Positions 28,053 through 38,644 are shown, numbered from the stretch's first letter. The stretch is 64,000 bases of DNA from Acetivibrio mesophilus (GCF_004102745.1 NZ_RLII01000001.1:310001-374000), one strand, 5' to 3'. Numbers and translations are program-made. Notes: generated from the sequence alone by a model not told the origin.

Positions 28053-28665
28053 CAATGCCATACAGCTGGTGGTCCTTATAGGCTGCTGCATTTACTCCGC
28101 CGTACTGACAATACGGAGTAAAGAGCAGGTATGGTTTTTGCTTACCTGCTTTTATGGAGCATATGCTCTTGGACTGATTTACTGGGTGCTGTTCATTGCG
28201 TTTTATTCTGGGACTCCAAAGATTTCTCCTGTATCAGATTTAAGCTGGATGGCAAGTGTGTTATTCTTGATAGTGTTGCAAAACACCTTGCGCTTGCCGG
28301 GAGATAGTACATACCGACCTCTTTTGCCATGGGTGGCCCCTGCCTTTAGTACAATCATGTGCCTCTTTTTTTTTAGGTGGGGTGACTATTTCCTGAATAT
28401 CTTGTGGGCTGTGCTGATGGGGGCATGCGGGTATTCTGCTCTGCGTGAGCTGATGTTGGCCCGCCGTCAAAACAATAGGATGCGCAACCACCAATATTTT
28501 CACATGTCGGTGTTAGCGTTTATGCTGATGGAGTATTCTCTTTGGGTTACTTCCTGCTACTGGAGAAGCTACAGTCTTTCCAACCCATATTATTGGTTTG
28601 ACTTTCTAATGACCTCAACGTTCTTTACTTTCCTTCCTTCTCTGAAAAAGGTGGTGACAGAATGA
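28036..28665 (+). CDS. Integral membrane protein, unknown
   Basis: 209 residues, overlapping the previous gene by 17 bases, with about six membrane helices and short loops. I recognise no family. Conserved-looking features are the aromatic-rich ends and a loop RRQNNRMRNHQYFH. It lies between the putative anti-sigma gene and a PrsW-type protease gene, and overlaps the latter by 4 bases (ATGA), so it is part of the same signalling unit. Possibly a sensor. Confidence 0.7.
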   Translation: MIELIDNAIQLVVLIGCCIYSAVLTIRSKEQVWFLLTCFYGAYALGLIYWVLFIAFYSGTPKISPVSDLSWMASVLFLIVLQNTLRLPGDSTYRPLLPWVAPAFSTIMCLFFFRWGDYFLNILWAVLMGACGYSALRELMLARRQNNRMRNHQYFHMSVLAFMLMEYSLWVTSCYWRSYSLSNPYYWFDFLMTSTFFTFLPSLKKVVTE

Positions 28666-29297
28666 TTTATATTGAAAATGTGTTTATTTGCATTGCCGCT
28701 CCTTTGCTGATTGCCGTGTTGTGCGGGGATAAGAACAATCGGCCTGTTTTTATCTTTTTCATTGCGGGAACGGGCATGTGTCTTTTGTCGGCCTACATTA
28801 ATACCTTTTTTGCGAGTTGTTACGGAGCGGACATGACACAGGCAACTGTCGAGCTTGCACCGGTGATTGAAGAAACCATGAAACTTTTGCCCCTGCTATT
28901 TTACTTGCTGGTATTTGAACCGAAACAGGGGGAGGCACGAAGTGCAATTTTTTTCGTGGCGGCAGGTTTTGCAACCTTTGAAAATGCCTGTTACCTCGTT
29001 GAAAACGGCACATCGCAGCTTCTGTTTTTGCTCATGCGCGGATTTGGCGCGGGAGCGATGCATATTGTCTGCGGAGCTATTGTGGGATATGGGCTTCTGT
29101 ATGTATGGAGAAGACCGTGGTTGAAAGTGGCGGGAACCTTTGGGCTTTTGTGTATAGCCATTACCTTTCACGCCATCTACAATCTGCTTCTGAGCATAGG
29201 GGGGGCTGTGCAGACAGTGGGTCTGCTCATTCCTGTTTTAACTGTTTCCTCCGGTATTGGAATCACCAAGTTGCTGAGACTCAAACCATCAAAATAA
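28662..29297 (+). CDS. prsW: PrsW-family intramembrane metalloprotease
   Basis: 211 residues with seven or eight membrane helices. The family's active-site motifs are all present: Glu70-Glu71 in APVIEETMKLL, Glu107 in GFATFENACYL, His134 in GAMHIVCGAIVGYG and His170 in ITFHAIYNLLL. PrsW in Bacillus cuts the anti-sigma factor RsiW in response to envelope stress; in an operon with a sigma factor and small single-domain membrane proteins the same logic is likely here. ATGA overlap with the gene before it. A terminator follows. Confidence 0.85.
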   Translation: MIYIENVFICIAAPLLIAVLCGDKNNRPVFIFFIAGTGMCLLSAYINTFFASCYGADMTQATVELAPVIEETMKLLPLLFYLLVFEPKQGEARSAIFFVAAGFATFENACYLVENGTSQLLFLLMRGFGAGAMHIVCGAIVGYGLLYVWRRPWLKVAGTFGLLCIAITFHAIYNLLLSIGGAVQTVGLLIPVLTVSSGIGITKLLRLKPSK

Positions 29298-29317
29298 GGC
29301 AATATAAACGACCATTG

Positions 29318-29343
29318 GAGCTGCTAAAAGGCGGCTCTTTTTT
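29318..29343 (+). terminator. Rho-independent terminator after prsW
   Basis: GAGCTGC and GCGGCTC (one G-U pair) form a 7-bp stem around TAAAAG, followed by six T. It closes the sigma/PrsW operon. Confidence 0.85.
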
Positions 29344-29464
29344 GCTGCCTATTTTTCCAATAAATTAATTAAAAAATTTAGTTTTTAGGTGGGGAGTTTT
29401 TGTATTTTATGTATTTAAGTAAGTAAAAGGAGTTTTATTCCTCAATTATCAAGGAGGGTTAATT

Positions 29465-29755
29465 GTGTGCAATGCTGAAGTGCGGAAAGCAATGGTGGAA
29501 TGCCGTGTGGCGGTGCTGCGCAGGAAACATAAAAGGCGAATGGCTGCTGTGCTGACTATGCTGTGTCTCATAACAACGGTTAGCCTTGGAGGGGTAGCTG
29601 CCGCATTGATTGGCGAGAGACAGGGCAGTGTTGCCGGGCTTTACGGTTCAACCATGCTTTTAGAGGATGCGGGCGGCTATGTACTGGTAGGTGTGATTGC
29701 TTTTAGTCTGGCAGTGGTGATTACAGTGCTGTGTATCCGCTATCTGGAAAAGTAA
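29465..29755 (+). CDS. Small membrane protein related to the putative anti-sigma factor
   Basis: GTG start at 29465 behind AAGGAGGG; 96 residues. A basic N-terminal stretch (VAVLRRKHKRRM) precedes one membrane helix, then a short outside segment (GLYGSTMLLEDAG) and a second helix GYVLVGVIAFSLAVVITVLC. The second helix and its lead-in match the 27699-28052 protein (GYILIGLLAFALGVCLTILC), pointing to a gene duplication. It has its own ribosome site after a terminator, and lies between the sigma operon and the giant surface protein gene. Role unknown. Confidence 0.65.
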   Translation: MCNAEVRKAMVECRVAVLRRKHKRRMAAVLTMLCLITTVSLGGVAAALIGERQGSVAGLYGSTMLLEDAGGYVLVGVIAFSLAVVITVLCIRYLEK

Positions 29756-29974
29756 AACGTAAGGAAAGAAGAATTACAATAAAATTATGAGAACTATCAG
29801 AGGTGTGTATATGTTTTATATCCATAAGGCGTCAAAAAAAATGATTTTTACTGCTAAATACGGAAAGAACAAGTCTCCACCTATGCGTTGATACCTTTTT
29901 GAGGGAGAGAGATTTTTCTTGAAAGGAATTCCCATAAAGGGTTAATTATAAATCAAAAATTCAGGAGGAGTACA

Positions 29975-32900
29975 ATGAAAAGAGTAAAACGAATTTTAGC
30001 AAGTGCATTGGTATTTATTATGCTGCTATCCATGCTGCAGCTAAACACCATTACGGCGTTTGCAGCCGAGGAAGCCAATGCGGGTGATGATGGCATCGAT
30101 CTAAGCGAATCCGATGCTTTTGACGCTTTGGGTATAGACACATCGGATATCCCTGCTGATGTGGACCTCAACAGTACGGACAATCCATATGGTCGAAACA
30201 CCTTTATACAAAACCCTGTATACGAAGTGATTGTACAGGATGCGGAACATGGAAGTTTGTTCGGACACAACAAACCGTTGGGATTAAGACCTATTGATGT
30301 GATTATTGGAGCAAATAAAGATGAAGATAATCAGATACTTGAGATTCCGGACGAATATAAATCAGGTGTTGTCAAAACGGTGGCAGGACACTTCAATAAC
30401 AACAAGGATGCTAAAAAGGCAAATTTTGTAACCGTTGCGATAAACGATGTAGGCAATAAAGCCGGCGCCTATTTGTATTTTTCGAAACTGAAAGACAGCA
30501 ATCCGGGGAAAACAAAACAGCTCGTTGCCCCTGGGAAACTGGGGATTTTAGGTCAAGATGAGTCATATTATGAGGGACTTGGTCTCATGATGCACAACTA
30601 TGTTCAGATTGCAGTTGGGGATTACGACGGAGACGGTGTGGATGAAGTGGCCGTATACGTTCCCGAGAGTGGAAATCATCGCATAGATGTTTATGACCTC
30701 CAAATCGATGACACCTACAAACCGGACGATGCGGATAATTATTTCCTTAAACCTGAAAGATGGGATTTGGCATGGAGCTACAAAATGGGTGAAAACCTCA
30801 ATATGGTTTCCTTTGCAACCGGCGATTTCAACCGCGATGGAGTCGACGACTTGGCTGTAAGCTACGGTTTGCTTACTCCTTATCAAATTACGGATGACCG
30901 CAACAATTATGTCGACAGCGGTATTGACAAAAGTACCAGCAGCTTTAAAGTTTTTTACGGTGACAGGATGAACCTGTTTTATTCCAATGTGACATTAGAG
31001 ACTCCCGAAAAACTTGTGCGGGCATCCGTTACGGCGAAAGATTTGACCGGCGACGGCGTTCCTGAACTGGTCATAGGCGGAAATCAGGAAAGCGATATAG
31101 ACCAAAAAGACAATGTGAATTTTACCCACTTCAACAGCCGTCATTTGGCTATTTATACTTTTAGCAATGCAACAAACAAATTTGATCTTTTAACATCACA
31201 GAATTTTAATCTTTTTGAAAAAGATGAAAAAGGTAATTACATATATCCTTTCATAGCCAGCCACCGAGACAATAAAAAGGAACTGTTTTACAGCCTTCCA
31301 CTATTGAAAGCCAACTTGGCTGTAGGCTATTTTGGAGGTCCAGTTGATGTTCCTTACATATATCTGGACAGTCTGTTGTTCCAATACACTGAACAGGGAT
31401 TGAAATTGGTTTACTCTATGGACGGTCATCGAGCCGATCACTCCCAAGGGTTTTACTTCCCTATATACCTCGAAGGCAATAATATGGAAAGTCGTGATTT
31501 CGACAAACCGCGTTTTTACATGGAGTATGACATTGTGGTAGGAGATATGACAGGAACAGGAAGTGAAACAGCAGCTGTTCTGTTGAACGCCCCAATGTTT
31601 CCTAAAAATAATTACAAAACTGCTTTTAAGTGGGTAAACGATCTGATGAATAAAAGCAAACCGAACAACTCCTCGGATGCAAACCTGCCGGAAGCGGTGA
31701 TGGTACGTTTTCTTTCCATTAATCCGGATAAATACGACTCCAACAATATACAAGATGGCTGCTTTTTTGCCTATGACTACAATTGTTTTTACAAGCCGGG
31801 TATACGTTACGATCCAAAAGGAGAAAATAACGGACAACAATTAGGTCTTCCTCTGAATAGATGTGCCAGTGTTGTTCTCTGCGATACCGACGAAGACACC
31901 ACTTATCTCAGTTATACCGGACAGCACGAGGTTATTTATTCTGACCCCAAGGTTTTAGCGGTGCTTGCTTCTACACCTTATTTCAAAGATTTGGACCGGG
32001 ATGATTTGAGCGGTAGCATGATGGATTCACAAACTTCCTATTCCAGCTCCAAGGGCAGCGGAAGCGGTTCAAGTGACGCGGTGTCTTTCACTTTGGGTGC
32101 ATATGTTTCGGGGAGATTGGGTAGTGAAGTAGCATGGTTTGAATTTGATGTAAGCCTGAGCTATGGATTCTCTTATGAATGGGTCAATAGAACCACCAAA
32201 GAGGAGTCGGTTACTTATTCCACTTTAGCAGGGCAAGACACAGTGGTGTTATACTCAATTCCTGTAGAAGTGTATTATTACAATGCTTATTATCCAGTTA
32301 AAAATTCTGCCGGCAAGATTGAAAGATATGATAAGCAAACCGTAACTGTCAACTTTCCTCATAAACCTGCTATAAAAACCATTGCATTAGATAAATACAA
32401 AAAATTGACAAAGGATTATCCTGCTTTACCGGTTATTGGTGATGACGTGTTGACATCGACACCGGGTGATCCGTTCTCTTATCCGAAAAGCTCCACCAGC
32501 TTCAAAAATTCCATTGTTTATTCCGGTGACTGGTCTGGCGTGGATTATGGCAACGGCAGTACGACCCAGGAAATTTCCATTACCGATGAACATGAAGAAA
32601 CCTATACCAACAGTGTATCTCTTGAGTTTAAGCTGGGTGGTGGCGGTAAACACAAGTTGGGTGAGACGAGTGGGGGAATCGTCGGCAGCGTAGGAGGAGA
32701 TTTCTCGCACTCGACATTCACTTCTGTGGGAAGCTCGTATTCAGGAACTATTTTCGATTTACCGGCTGAAGCCGAGCCCTACGGCTATTACTTCGCCTGG
32801 AAACTTTTAGCTTACACAACTGAAATTAACGGAGTGGATGTTCCTGTAGTCAGCTATCTGGTCACAGACGTAAGACGTCCACCGGAACTGCCTGATGACT

Positions 32901-35900
32901 TTGCACAGGATTATTCCAAAACCACTTCAGACTCAATAGGTCTTTCTTGGAGCTATCCTGCCGGAAAAAGTATAGCAGGCTTCCAAATTTACCGCTATTA
33001 CGATTTCCCGGAAGGCAGCGGTAGTTATGAAGAGGATTATATTGATGCTTCGAAATATACTTCTGTTACTTACGACGACAACGGAAAACCCGTATATCAT
33101 TATGAATATCTGGATGAAGAACTTGCCCCCTATACGGAATATTACTATCAGATTCAGGCAATTCGCTCGGTGGTACCACCTTACAGTATATTGAGTAAGC
33201 CCATGAAAGCCAGAACCAAACTTGGCAAGAATGAGCCGACAATAACGCTTAACGGCGTTCAGAGAAGCTTGGTACCGGAATACGATACCGACGGCAACTT
33301 GATTGGCACAAAAGAAAATTATACTCTCCAAGTATATCCTGATACGGCAAGCACTGTTTCTGTTTCGGTTAGCGAACCCATTAACAAGACATCCAAGTAC
33401 CAATGGCAGAAAAAAGGCGAAGAAGGATGGACGGACATCAAAGGTGCAACGTCGGAACAATATCGGTTTAGCAATTCCGGTTATGGCCATGCCGGTGAAT
33501 ATCGTTGCAGGGTCAATTATGTTTACAATGATACTGAAAACAATGCTGCCTATTACATCACCACGTATTCGGATGTCTTCACAGTTGAATATGTAATGCG
33601 ACAGGCGCAGGTGATTTCTTTTGCTGCTGATGATAAATCTAAAACGGTTTCTATTACGTTGAAATCAAAACACAAAAATCATTTTTACGCGCCGACCGGT
33701 ACGGTGACTTTCCGTATTGAAGGAAAGGGTTATGATCAGACTTTCACTGCAGTTTTAAAACCCAACACGGAAAATTATACTTCGACGGCTACATTGAATT
33801 TGGCAAGTACGGGTGAGGATGAATATGGTGCTAATTTGCTGAAAGGAGCCTATAGAATTTCCGCATTTTATTCCGGAAGCCGTGTATTCCAGGCTTTGGA
33901 TGTAGAAGAAAAGGTTTATTACGTTGTGGGAAATTCTGACGGATATTTCTTGAACCTCGACAAAAATTCGTATTATTATGGCGATCCCATCAAATTTGAA
34001 TTACTGCATGTCTACTCGGCTGGAGATAATCAAGTTGTTGTGGAACCTGCAACGAATGGTGCCGAATACAAATTCTACTACAAGAACCCGAAGAATGATC
34101 CGATTTGGCTGGAAGATCCTTCGTTCAAACTTGACGACAAGAGTTTTGCGTCGACAAGAACCGGAACTATTTTGGTGGAAGTCTATATAAACTCTGTTAT
34201 GGTAGAATCATGCAATTTCCGGGTTGAACCTCGTCCTATTACTATCGGGTTTAAAGGAGAGTTCTACAAAGTTTACAGAAATGCATCACCGGTCGAATTG
34301 GACGATGTGGTGGTCAAAGAAGGAAATTTGGTTTTTGGTGATACCATAAACAATCTGAATGTGAAATTTACCTATTGTGATAATCTGGGCAAAGAGATAG
34401 CAATAAACAATGATACTTTGCCGGGTACATATCAGGTTAGCGTCACTTCTGAGAATACACCAAATTATGCTGTTACTGGTGAATCTACTAATTTATACAT
34501 TATGAGTACCAGGTATGATTTGACCATTATCTCGGAAAAACTGGACGGCGAAATCGTGGGAACGGTAGAACTTGTTATGCCCTCAAGCTTGAAATTGGAT
34601 AAAGGTGCTGTTGTTACTGCGGCTACTACCAATGTCAACAACCAATGGCATGAGGCATCAGTGATTCCGGGAGGCACGGATTTACTTTTTAAGGCAAGTC
34701 CGCAAAACGGTTATCGTGTAGTAAGCTGGACAGTAGAAACGCCAAACGTACCACCAACTACTTACATGACGGATTCCAATTTATTTACTTTCAAAACCTT
34801 TGCCAGCAATACCGTTGTGAAAGTCAAGTTCGGTTATGCGCAAAACCGACTCTATTACACTTCTTCCGGTATTGGGGGAACTGTAATTCCGAAATACTCC
34901 GGTATTAAAAGTGGCAGTATTGTGCAGCCCGGAGCGTCCTTAACGTTCCTTGCCGAACCTGCACAGGGATACCATTTTGTAGAATGGATTCTCTCCGGTA
35001 ATACAAAATCCAATTTTAAAGGAACTATCGACCCGGATACAGGAAAATATTCAGCAACTATTACCATGGGTTCAAAAGATACTATTTTAACTGGTGTATT
35101 CGAAAGAGACAGTTACACCCTTGATCTTTCGGAGGGGCTTGTGGCGAACTATACAACACAGGACGATACTGGAAGCTATGTGACAAAAACTGCTGAAGGA
35201 AGTATAACTCTTCGCGGTGACACGGAAATCACAGTTGCTCCAAAGCCCGGTTACAGTGCTGCTTCCGGTGAATGGCTTGTTAACGGGGAAAGTGTCGGAA
35301 CTGGACTTGGGAGCTATACATTTGTTTTGAAAGAAAACACCGCTGTTGAAGTTCCTGTTACACGTGGATCTTACAAAGTATCTTTAGAGATATCACCCAA
35401 AGATGCGGGCAACAAAGTAAAAGCTACTGCGAACGGCATTGCTACTGATTTTTCCGGTGGTGAAAATATATCCGGCGGTACAAAGCTGGTATTTACTGCA
35501 CAGCCGGCACGCGGATACATATTCGACCACTGGACAATCAATGGCAGCGAAGCAGGAACAGATTCAGTTCTGACGGTACCATATTTGACCCGGGATATTT
35601 TGGTTGAAGGTGTCTTTGTTACTGACCCGGTTTATCATACTGCTACCATCACTGCAGGTAATAACGGTTCTCTTGAATATACCGTCCGTTATTTAGGAGA
35701 AGGAAACGAAAGCAGTTTTAAGGGAAAAATAGATGCAGGCAGAACTGTTCAATTAAGTGTATATTCAGAAGATGAATTGTCTATAATGGCTTTGACTGAC
35801 GATGATTATATGCTGCGCAGCTGGATGGTTAACGACGAAATAATTGACAAAGACGTTGACAATGACGTTGTTGACATAGTTGTAGACTACGCCAGCAGAA

Positions 35901-38623
35901 TGCTCTCATGTTCGAAAATTACAGGCGATGTGAATATTAAAGCACGATTCGTACCAATCAGTGTCACTGAACTTAATTTCTCCGCAGCAGAATTTGGATT
36001 TATTTCAGCTTCTTATGACGGCAAAGAAATCACCAGTGGTACATTAATTAGTAACGGTAGGAAACTGGTGCTTACGGCAGAGCCGGTTCACGATCTTGCG
36101 GAGAGTCGTATGGTTGATTATTGGACTTACAACGGTGAAATTATAAGGAATGAAGACGGTACACCGTTTGTCGGTGAAGTTATGGAAATAGGTGCGTTTT
36201 TTGGAGAAAGCATGGTGGATTACAAGGTGTTTTTCACAGAACTTGTGGAACATGAAATAAATATTGATGCAACCGATGCTGATGTTGATTATGCTGCCAG
36301 TCCGTCTAACTATTCACAAAAAACTGAGGATTCAGGGGATGTACATTATGCTCGACAAGGCAGTAAGATTACTTTGGTTGTAACACCCGATGAAGGATAT
36401 CGCTTTGATTCAATTACTGTAAACGGTACCCAATATCAACCAGATGAAGATGGAATATTCCGATTAACTGTCTCACCTTTGACTGAAAATCTTGACATCA
36501 AAGCAGAGACAACATACCTTCACACAGTAACGATTACGCCGCAGGATGTTGCGGTCGAGAAGGGAAAATCTATTGAATTTACAGCAGCTATTTCGGGTAT
36601 CGACAATCCGTCCCAGGATGTCACTTGGAGCGTTAGCGGAAATACCAGTAGCGGCACATATATCAGCAGCGACGGCAAGTTGACTGTAGGAGACGATGAG
36701 AATGCAACAGAGCTGAAGGTAACGGCGATATCTGTTGCAGATCCGGATGCGTCAGCAGATGCAACCGTAACGGTAATAGAACCGATTCGAGTAGTTACTG
36801 CCGTAAAGATAACTCCCGAAACGGCTACGGTTGAAAAAGGCAAAAGCCTGAGCTTTGGTGCTGTTGTAAGTGGAATAAATAACCCGTCGCAGGATGTCAC
36901 TTGGAGCGTTAGCGGAAATACCAGCAGTGGCACATATATCAGTAGCGACGGCAAGTTGACTGTAGGAGACGATGAAACTGCAACAGAGCTGAAGGTAACG
37001 GCAACATCTGTTGAAGATCCGAATGTGTCAGTAGATGCAACCGTGACCGTAGCAATATTGTATACAGTGATATTCAGCAAAAATGGCGGAGATACTGAGG
37101 CTAATCCCGGCAGTATGACTGTGATTGCTGGAGAAAGCCTAGGAACACTTCCTAAGAAGCCGACGCGCTCAGGCTATACCTTTATGGAATGGAATACTAA
37201 AGCTGATGGAAGTGGCATAATCTTCACGGGAAGTACACCTGTAGTTTCTGACACAACCGTATATGCCCAGTGGAAGAAAAATACCTCTGATAAAGGAGAA
37301 TCCAAAGGTGGTTCAGGATCTTCAGGAGGTAGCAGTCCATCAGGAGGTGGATCTTCAACAGGCGAGGGCTCTTCACCAGATGACATTGTTTCTCCTGAAG
37401 ACAGCGTTCCTGCCGGCGATGGTAACAAAGTTATTGTTTCCGATGGCAAGGTAACTGTCATATCAACAATTCCTTCGACAGTGGATCAAAACGGCAAAGC
37501 AACAGCAGAAGCTCCGCAGGAGCAGATGAACAGCGCTGTAAATAAGGTAATTACGGAAGCAAAACAAAGTGGAAGCACTCCAATTATCGAGATTAATGTA
37601 GAAGCTCCGACAGATTCAGAATCGGTGGAAATCGTTATTCCAAAAATAATTCTGGAGTCAATCGTTGCTAGTGGTTTAGAAGCCTTTACTATATCTACTT
37701 CTATTGCGGAAATTACCTTTGACGCAGATGCTTTGAGCACCATGGCAAGTGAGGCAGTGGACGATGTCAGGATTACAATATCGAAGAAAAATGCGGAAAA
37801 CCTTAGTGAAGAAGCAAGACAATTGATTGGAGACAGACCTGTATTTGATTTTGGTGTAATTAGCGGGGATAAGGTTATCTCTCAGTTCGGAGGATATGTA
37901 ACAGTTGCTGTTCCATATACCCTCAAAGCCTTGGAGGATGTAAACGCCATTGTAGTTTACTACATCAATGAGATAGGAAAGCCGGAGGTTGTGAGCAATT
38001 GTGTTTATGCTCCTTCAACAGGAACTATAAGCTTTACCACAAACCACTTCTCAAGGTATGCGGTAGGCTATAACAAAGTAAGCTTCAATGATGTGCCGGA
38101 AACTGCATGGTATAGTAAAGCGGTTACCTTTGTAGCGGCAAGGGGTATCTCCGTAGGTACGGGCGACGGCAACTTCAGCCCTGATGCAAAGCTTACCAGA
38201 GGGCAATTCATAGTAATGCTGATGAAGGCCTATGGCATAGCACCCGATATGGATCCGAAGGACAATTTTACAGATGCCAAAGACACCTATTATACCGGCT
38301 ATCTTGCAGCGGCAAAACGTCTAGGCATATCCAGCGGTATTGGAAACAATATGTTTGGCCCAGACAGGGAGGTTAGCCGTCAGGAGATGTTTACTCTTCT
38401 GTATAATACCCTCAAGAGTATCGGGAAACTTCCTGAGGCATCAGCGGGCCAATCCCTGTCATCCTTCGCGGATGCGGGGGATATAGCTCCATGGGCTAAA
38501 GAGGCCATGACGTATTTTGTGGAAGTAGGCTACATTAACGGCGACAATGGCAAGCTTTTCCCCACCGATACTACCACTCGGGCACAGATGGCACAAGTAC
38601 TATATAACTTGTTTGTTAAATAA
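29975..38623 (+). CDS. Giant multidomain S-layer-anchored surface protein (2882 residues)
   Basis: ATG after AGGAGGAG. In order: signal peptide 1-31 (cut after TAFAA); FG-GAP/VCBS-type Asp-rich repeats near 212-228, 283-297, 353-372 and 522-538 (e.g. GDYDGDGVDEVAV); Ser/Gly-rich linker and a beta-rich region 692-960; fibronectin III about 968-1085; Ig-like domain about 1142-1187 (AGEYRCRV); further Ig-like units 1207-1500; six or so divergent InlB-type repeats 1512-2180 (pattern GY-F--W); two near-identical Big_2 domains 2183-2362; InlB repeat 2363-2435; Ser/Gly linker; a beta domain 2483-2699; three SLH domains from 2702, 2764 and 2830. SLH domains bind secondary wall polymer, so the protein coats the cell; the FG-GAP head may bind ligand. 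Likely target of the adjacent sigma factor. Confidence 0.9.
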   Translation: MKRVKRILASALVFIMLLSMLQLNTITAFAAEEANAGDDGIDLSESDAFDALGIDTSDIPADVDLNSTDNPYGRNTFIQNPVYEVIVQDAEHGSLFGHNKPLGLRPIDVIIGANKDEDNQILEIPDEYKSGVVKTVAGHFNNNKDAKKANFVTVAINDVGNKAGAYLYFSKLKDSNPGKTKQLVAPGKLGILGQDESYYEGLGLMMHNYVQIAVGDYDGDGVDEVAVYVPESGNHRIDVYDLQIDDTYKPDDADNYFLKPERWDLAWSYKMGENLNMVSFATGDFNRDGVDDLAVSYGLLTPYQITDDRNNYVDSGIDKSTSSFKVFYGDRMNLFYSNVTLETPEKLVRASVTAKDLTGDGVPELVIGGNQESDIDQKDNVNFTHFNSRHLAIYTFSNATNKFDLLTSQNFNLFEKDEKGNYIYPFIASHRDNKKELFYSLPLLKANLAVGYFGGPVDVPYIYLDSLLFQYTEQGLKLVYSMDGHRADHSQGFYFPIYLEGNNMESRDFDKPRFYMEYDIVVGDMTGTGSETAAVLLNAPMFPKNNYKTAFKWVNDLMNKSKPNNSSDANLPEAVMVRFLSINPDKYDSNNIQDGCFFAYDYNCFYKPGIRYDPKGENNGQQLGLPLNRCASVVLCDTDEDTTYLSYTGQHEVIYSDPKVLAVLASTPYFKDLDRDDLSGSMMDSQTSYSSSKGSGSGSSDAVSFTLGAYVSGRLGSEVAWFEFDVSLSYGFSYEWVNRTTKEESVTYSTLAGQDTVVLYSIPVEVYYYNAYYPVKNSAGKIERYDKQTVTVNFPHKPAIKTIALDKYKKLTKDYPALPVIGDDVLTSTPGDPFSYPKSSTSFKNSIVYSGDWSGVDYGNGSTTQEISITDEHEETYTNSVSLEFKLGGGGKHKLGETSGGIVGSVGGDFSHSTFTSVGSSYSGTIFDLPAEAEPYGYYFAWKLLAYTTEINGVDVPVVSYLVTDVRRPPELPDDFAQDYSKTTSDSIGLSWSYPAGKSIAGFQIYRYYDFPEGSGSYEEDYIDASKYTSVTYDDNGKPVYHYEYLDEELAPYTEYYYQIQAIRSVVPPYSILSKPMKARTKLGKNEPTITLNGVQRSLVPEYDTDGNLIGTKENYTLQVYPDTASTVSVSVSEPINKTSKYQWQKKGEEGWTDIKGATSEQYRFSNSGYGHAGEYRCRVNYVYNDTENNAAYYITTYSDVFTVEYVMRQAQVISFAADDKSKTVSITLKSKHKNHFYAPTGTVTFRIEGKGYDQTFTAVLKPNTENYTSTATLNLASTGEDEYGANLLKGAYRISAFYSGSRVFQALDVEEKVYYVVGNSDGYFLNLDKNSYYYGDPIKFELLHVYSAGDNQVVVEPATNGAEYKFYYKNPKNDPIWLEDPSFKLDDKSFASTRTGTILVEVYINSVMVESCNFRVEPRPITIGFKGEFYKVYRNASPVELDDVVVKEGNLVFGDTINNLNVKFTYCDNLGKEIAINNDTLPGTYQVSVTSENTPNYAVTGESTNLYIMSTRYDLTIISEKLDGEIVGTVELVMPSSLKLDKGAVVTAATTNVNNQWHEASVIPGGTDLLFKASPQNGYRVVSWTVETPNVPPTTYMTDSNLFTFKTFASNTVVKVKFGYAQNRLYYTSSGIGGTVIPKYSGIKSGSIVQPGASLTFLAEPAQGYHFVEWILSGNTKSNFKGTIDPDTGKYSATITMGSKDTILTGVFERDSYTLDLSEGLVANYTTQDDTGSYVTKTAEGSITLRGDTEITVAPKPGYSAASGEWLVNGESVGTGLGSYTFVLKENTAVEVPVTRGSYKVSLEISPKDAGNKVKATANGIATDFSGGENISGGTKLVFTAQPARGYIFDHWTINGSEAGTDSVLTVPYLTRDILVEGVFVTDPVYHTATITAGNNGSLEYTVRYLGEGNESSFKGKIDAGRTVQLSVYSEDELSIMALTDDDYMLRSWMVNDEIIDKDVDNDVVDIVVDYASRMLSCSKITGDVNIKARFVPISVTELNFSAAEFGFISASYDGKEITSGTLISNGRKLVLTAEPVHDLAESRMVDYWTYNGEIIRNEDGTPFVGEVMEIGAFFGESMVDYKVFFTELVEHEINIDATDADVDYAASPSNYSQKTEDSGDVHYARQGSKITLVVTPDEGYRFDSITVNGTQYQPDEDGIFRLTVSPLTENLDIKAETTYLHTVTITPQDVAVEKGKSIEFTAAISGIDNPSQDVTWSVSGNTSSGTYISSDGKLTVGDDENATELKVTAISVADPDASADATVTVIEPIRVVTAVKITPETATVEKGKSLSFGAVVSGINNPSQDVTWSVSGNTSSGTYISSDGKLTVGDDETATELKVTATSVEDPNVSVDATVTVAILYTVIFSKNGGDTEANPGSMTVIAGESLGTLPKKPTRSGYTFMEWNTKADGSGIIFTGSTPVVSDTTVYAQWKKNTSDKGESKGGSGSSGGSSPSGGGSSTGEGSSPDDIVSPEDSVPAGDGNKVIVSDGKVTVISTIPSTVDQNGKATAEAPQEQMNSAVNKVITEAKQSGSTPIIEINVEAPTDSESVEIVIPKIILESIVASGLEAFTISTSIAEITFDADALSTMASEAVDDVRITISKKNAENLSEEARQLIGDRPVFDFGVISGDKVISQFGGYVTVAVPYTLKALEDVNAIVVYYINEIGKPEVVSNCVYAPSTGTISFTTNHFSRYAVGYNKVSFNDVPETAWYSKAVTFVAARGISVGTGDGNFSPDAKLTRGQFIVMLMKAYGIAPDMDPKDNFTDAKDTYYTGYLAAAKRLGISSGIGNNMFGPDREVSRQEMFTLLYNTLKSIGKLPEASAGQSLSSFADAGDIAPWAKEAMTYFVEVGYINGDNGKLFPTDTTTRAQMAQVLYNLFVK
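36615..37002 (+). repeat. Direct repeat encoding two Big_2 domains
   Basis: The 112-base stretch at 36615-36726 recurs at 36891-37002 with only a few changes, an offset of 276 bases (92 codons). Flanking parts of the two domains are less alike, so the core has been homogenised or duplicated recently. Confidence 0.85.
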
Positions 38624-38644
38624 GCATTAGGAAAAAGAGGCTAA

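Noticed and set aside
31301-31840. Long minus-strand open frames inside the giant gene (31301-31840, 32933-33490, 36520-37080)
   Set aside because: They have no ribosome sites, odd residue content, and run antiparallel to a continuous domain-rich frame.
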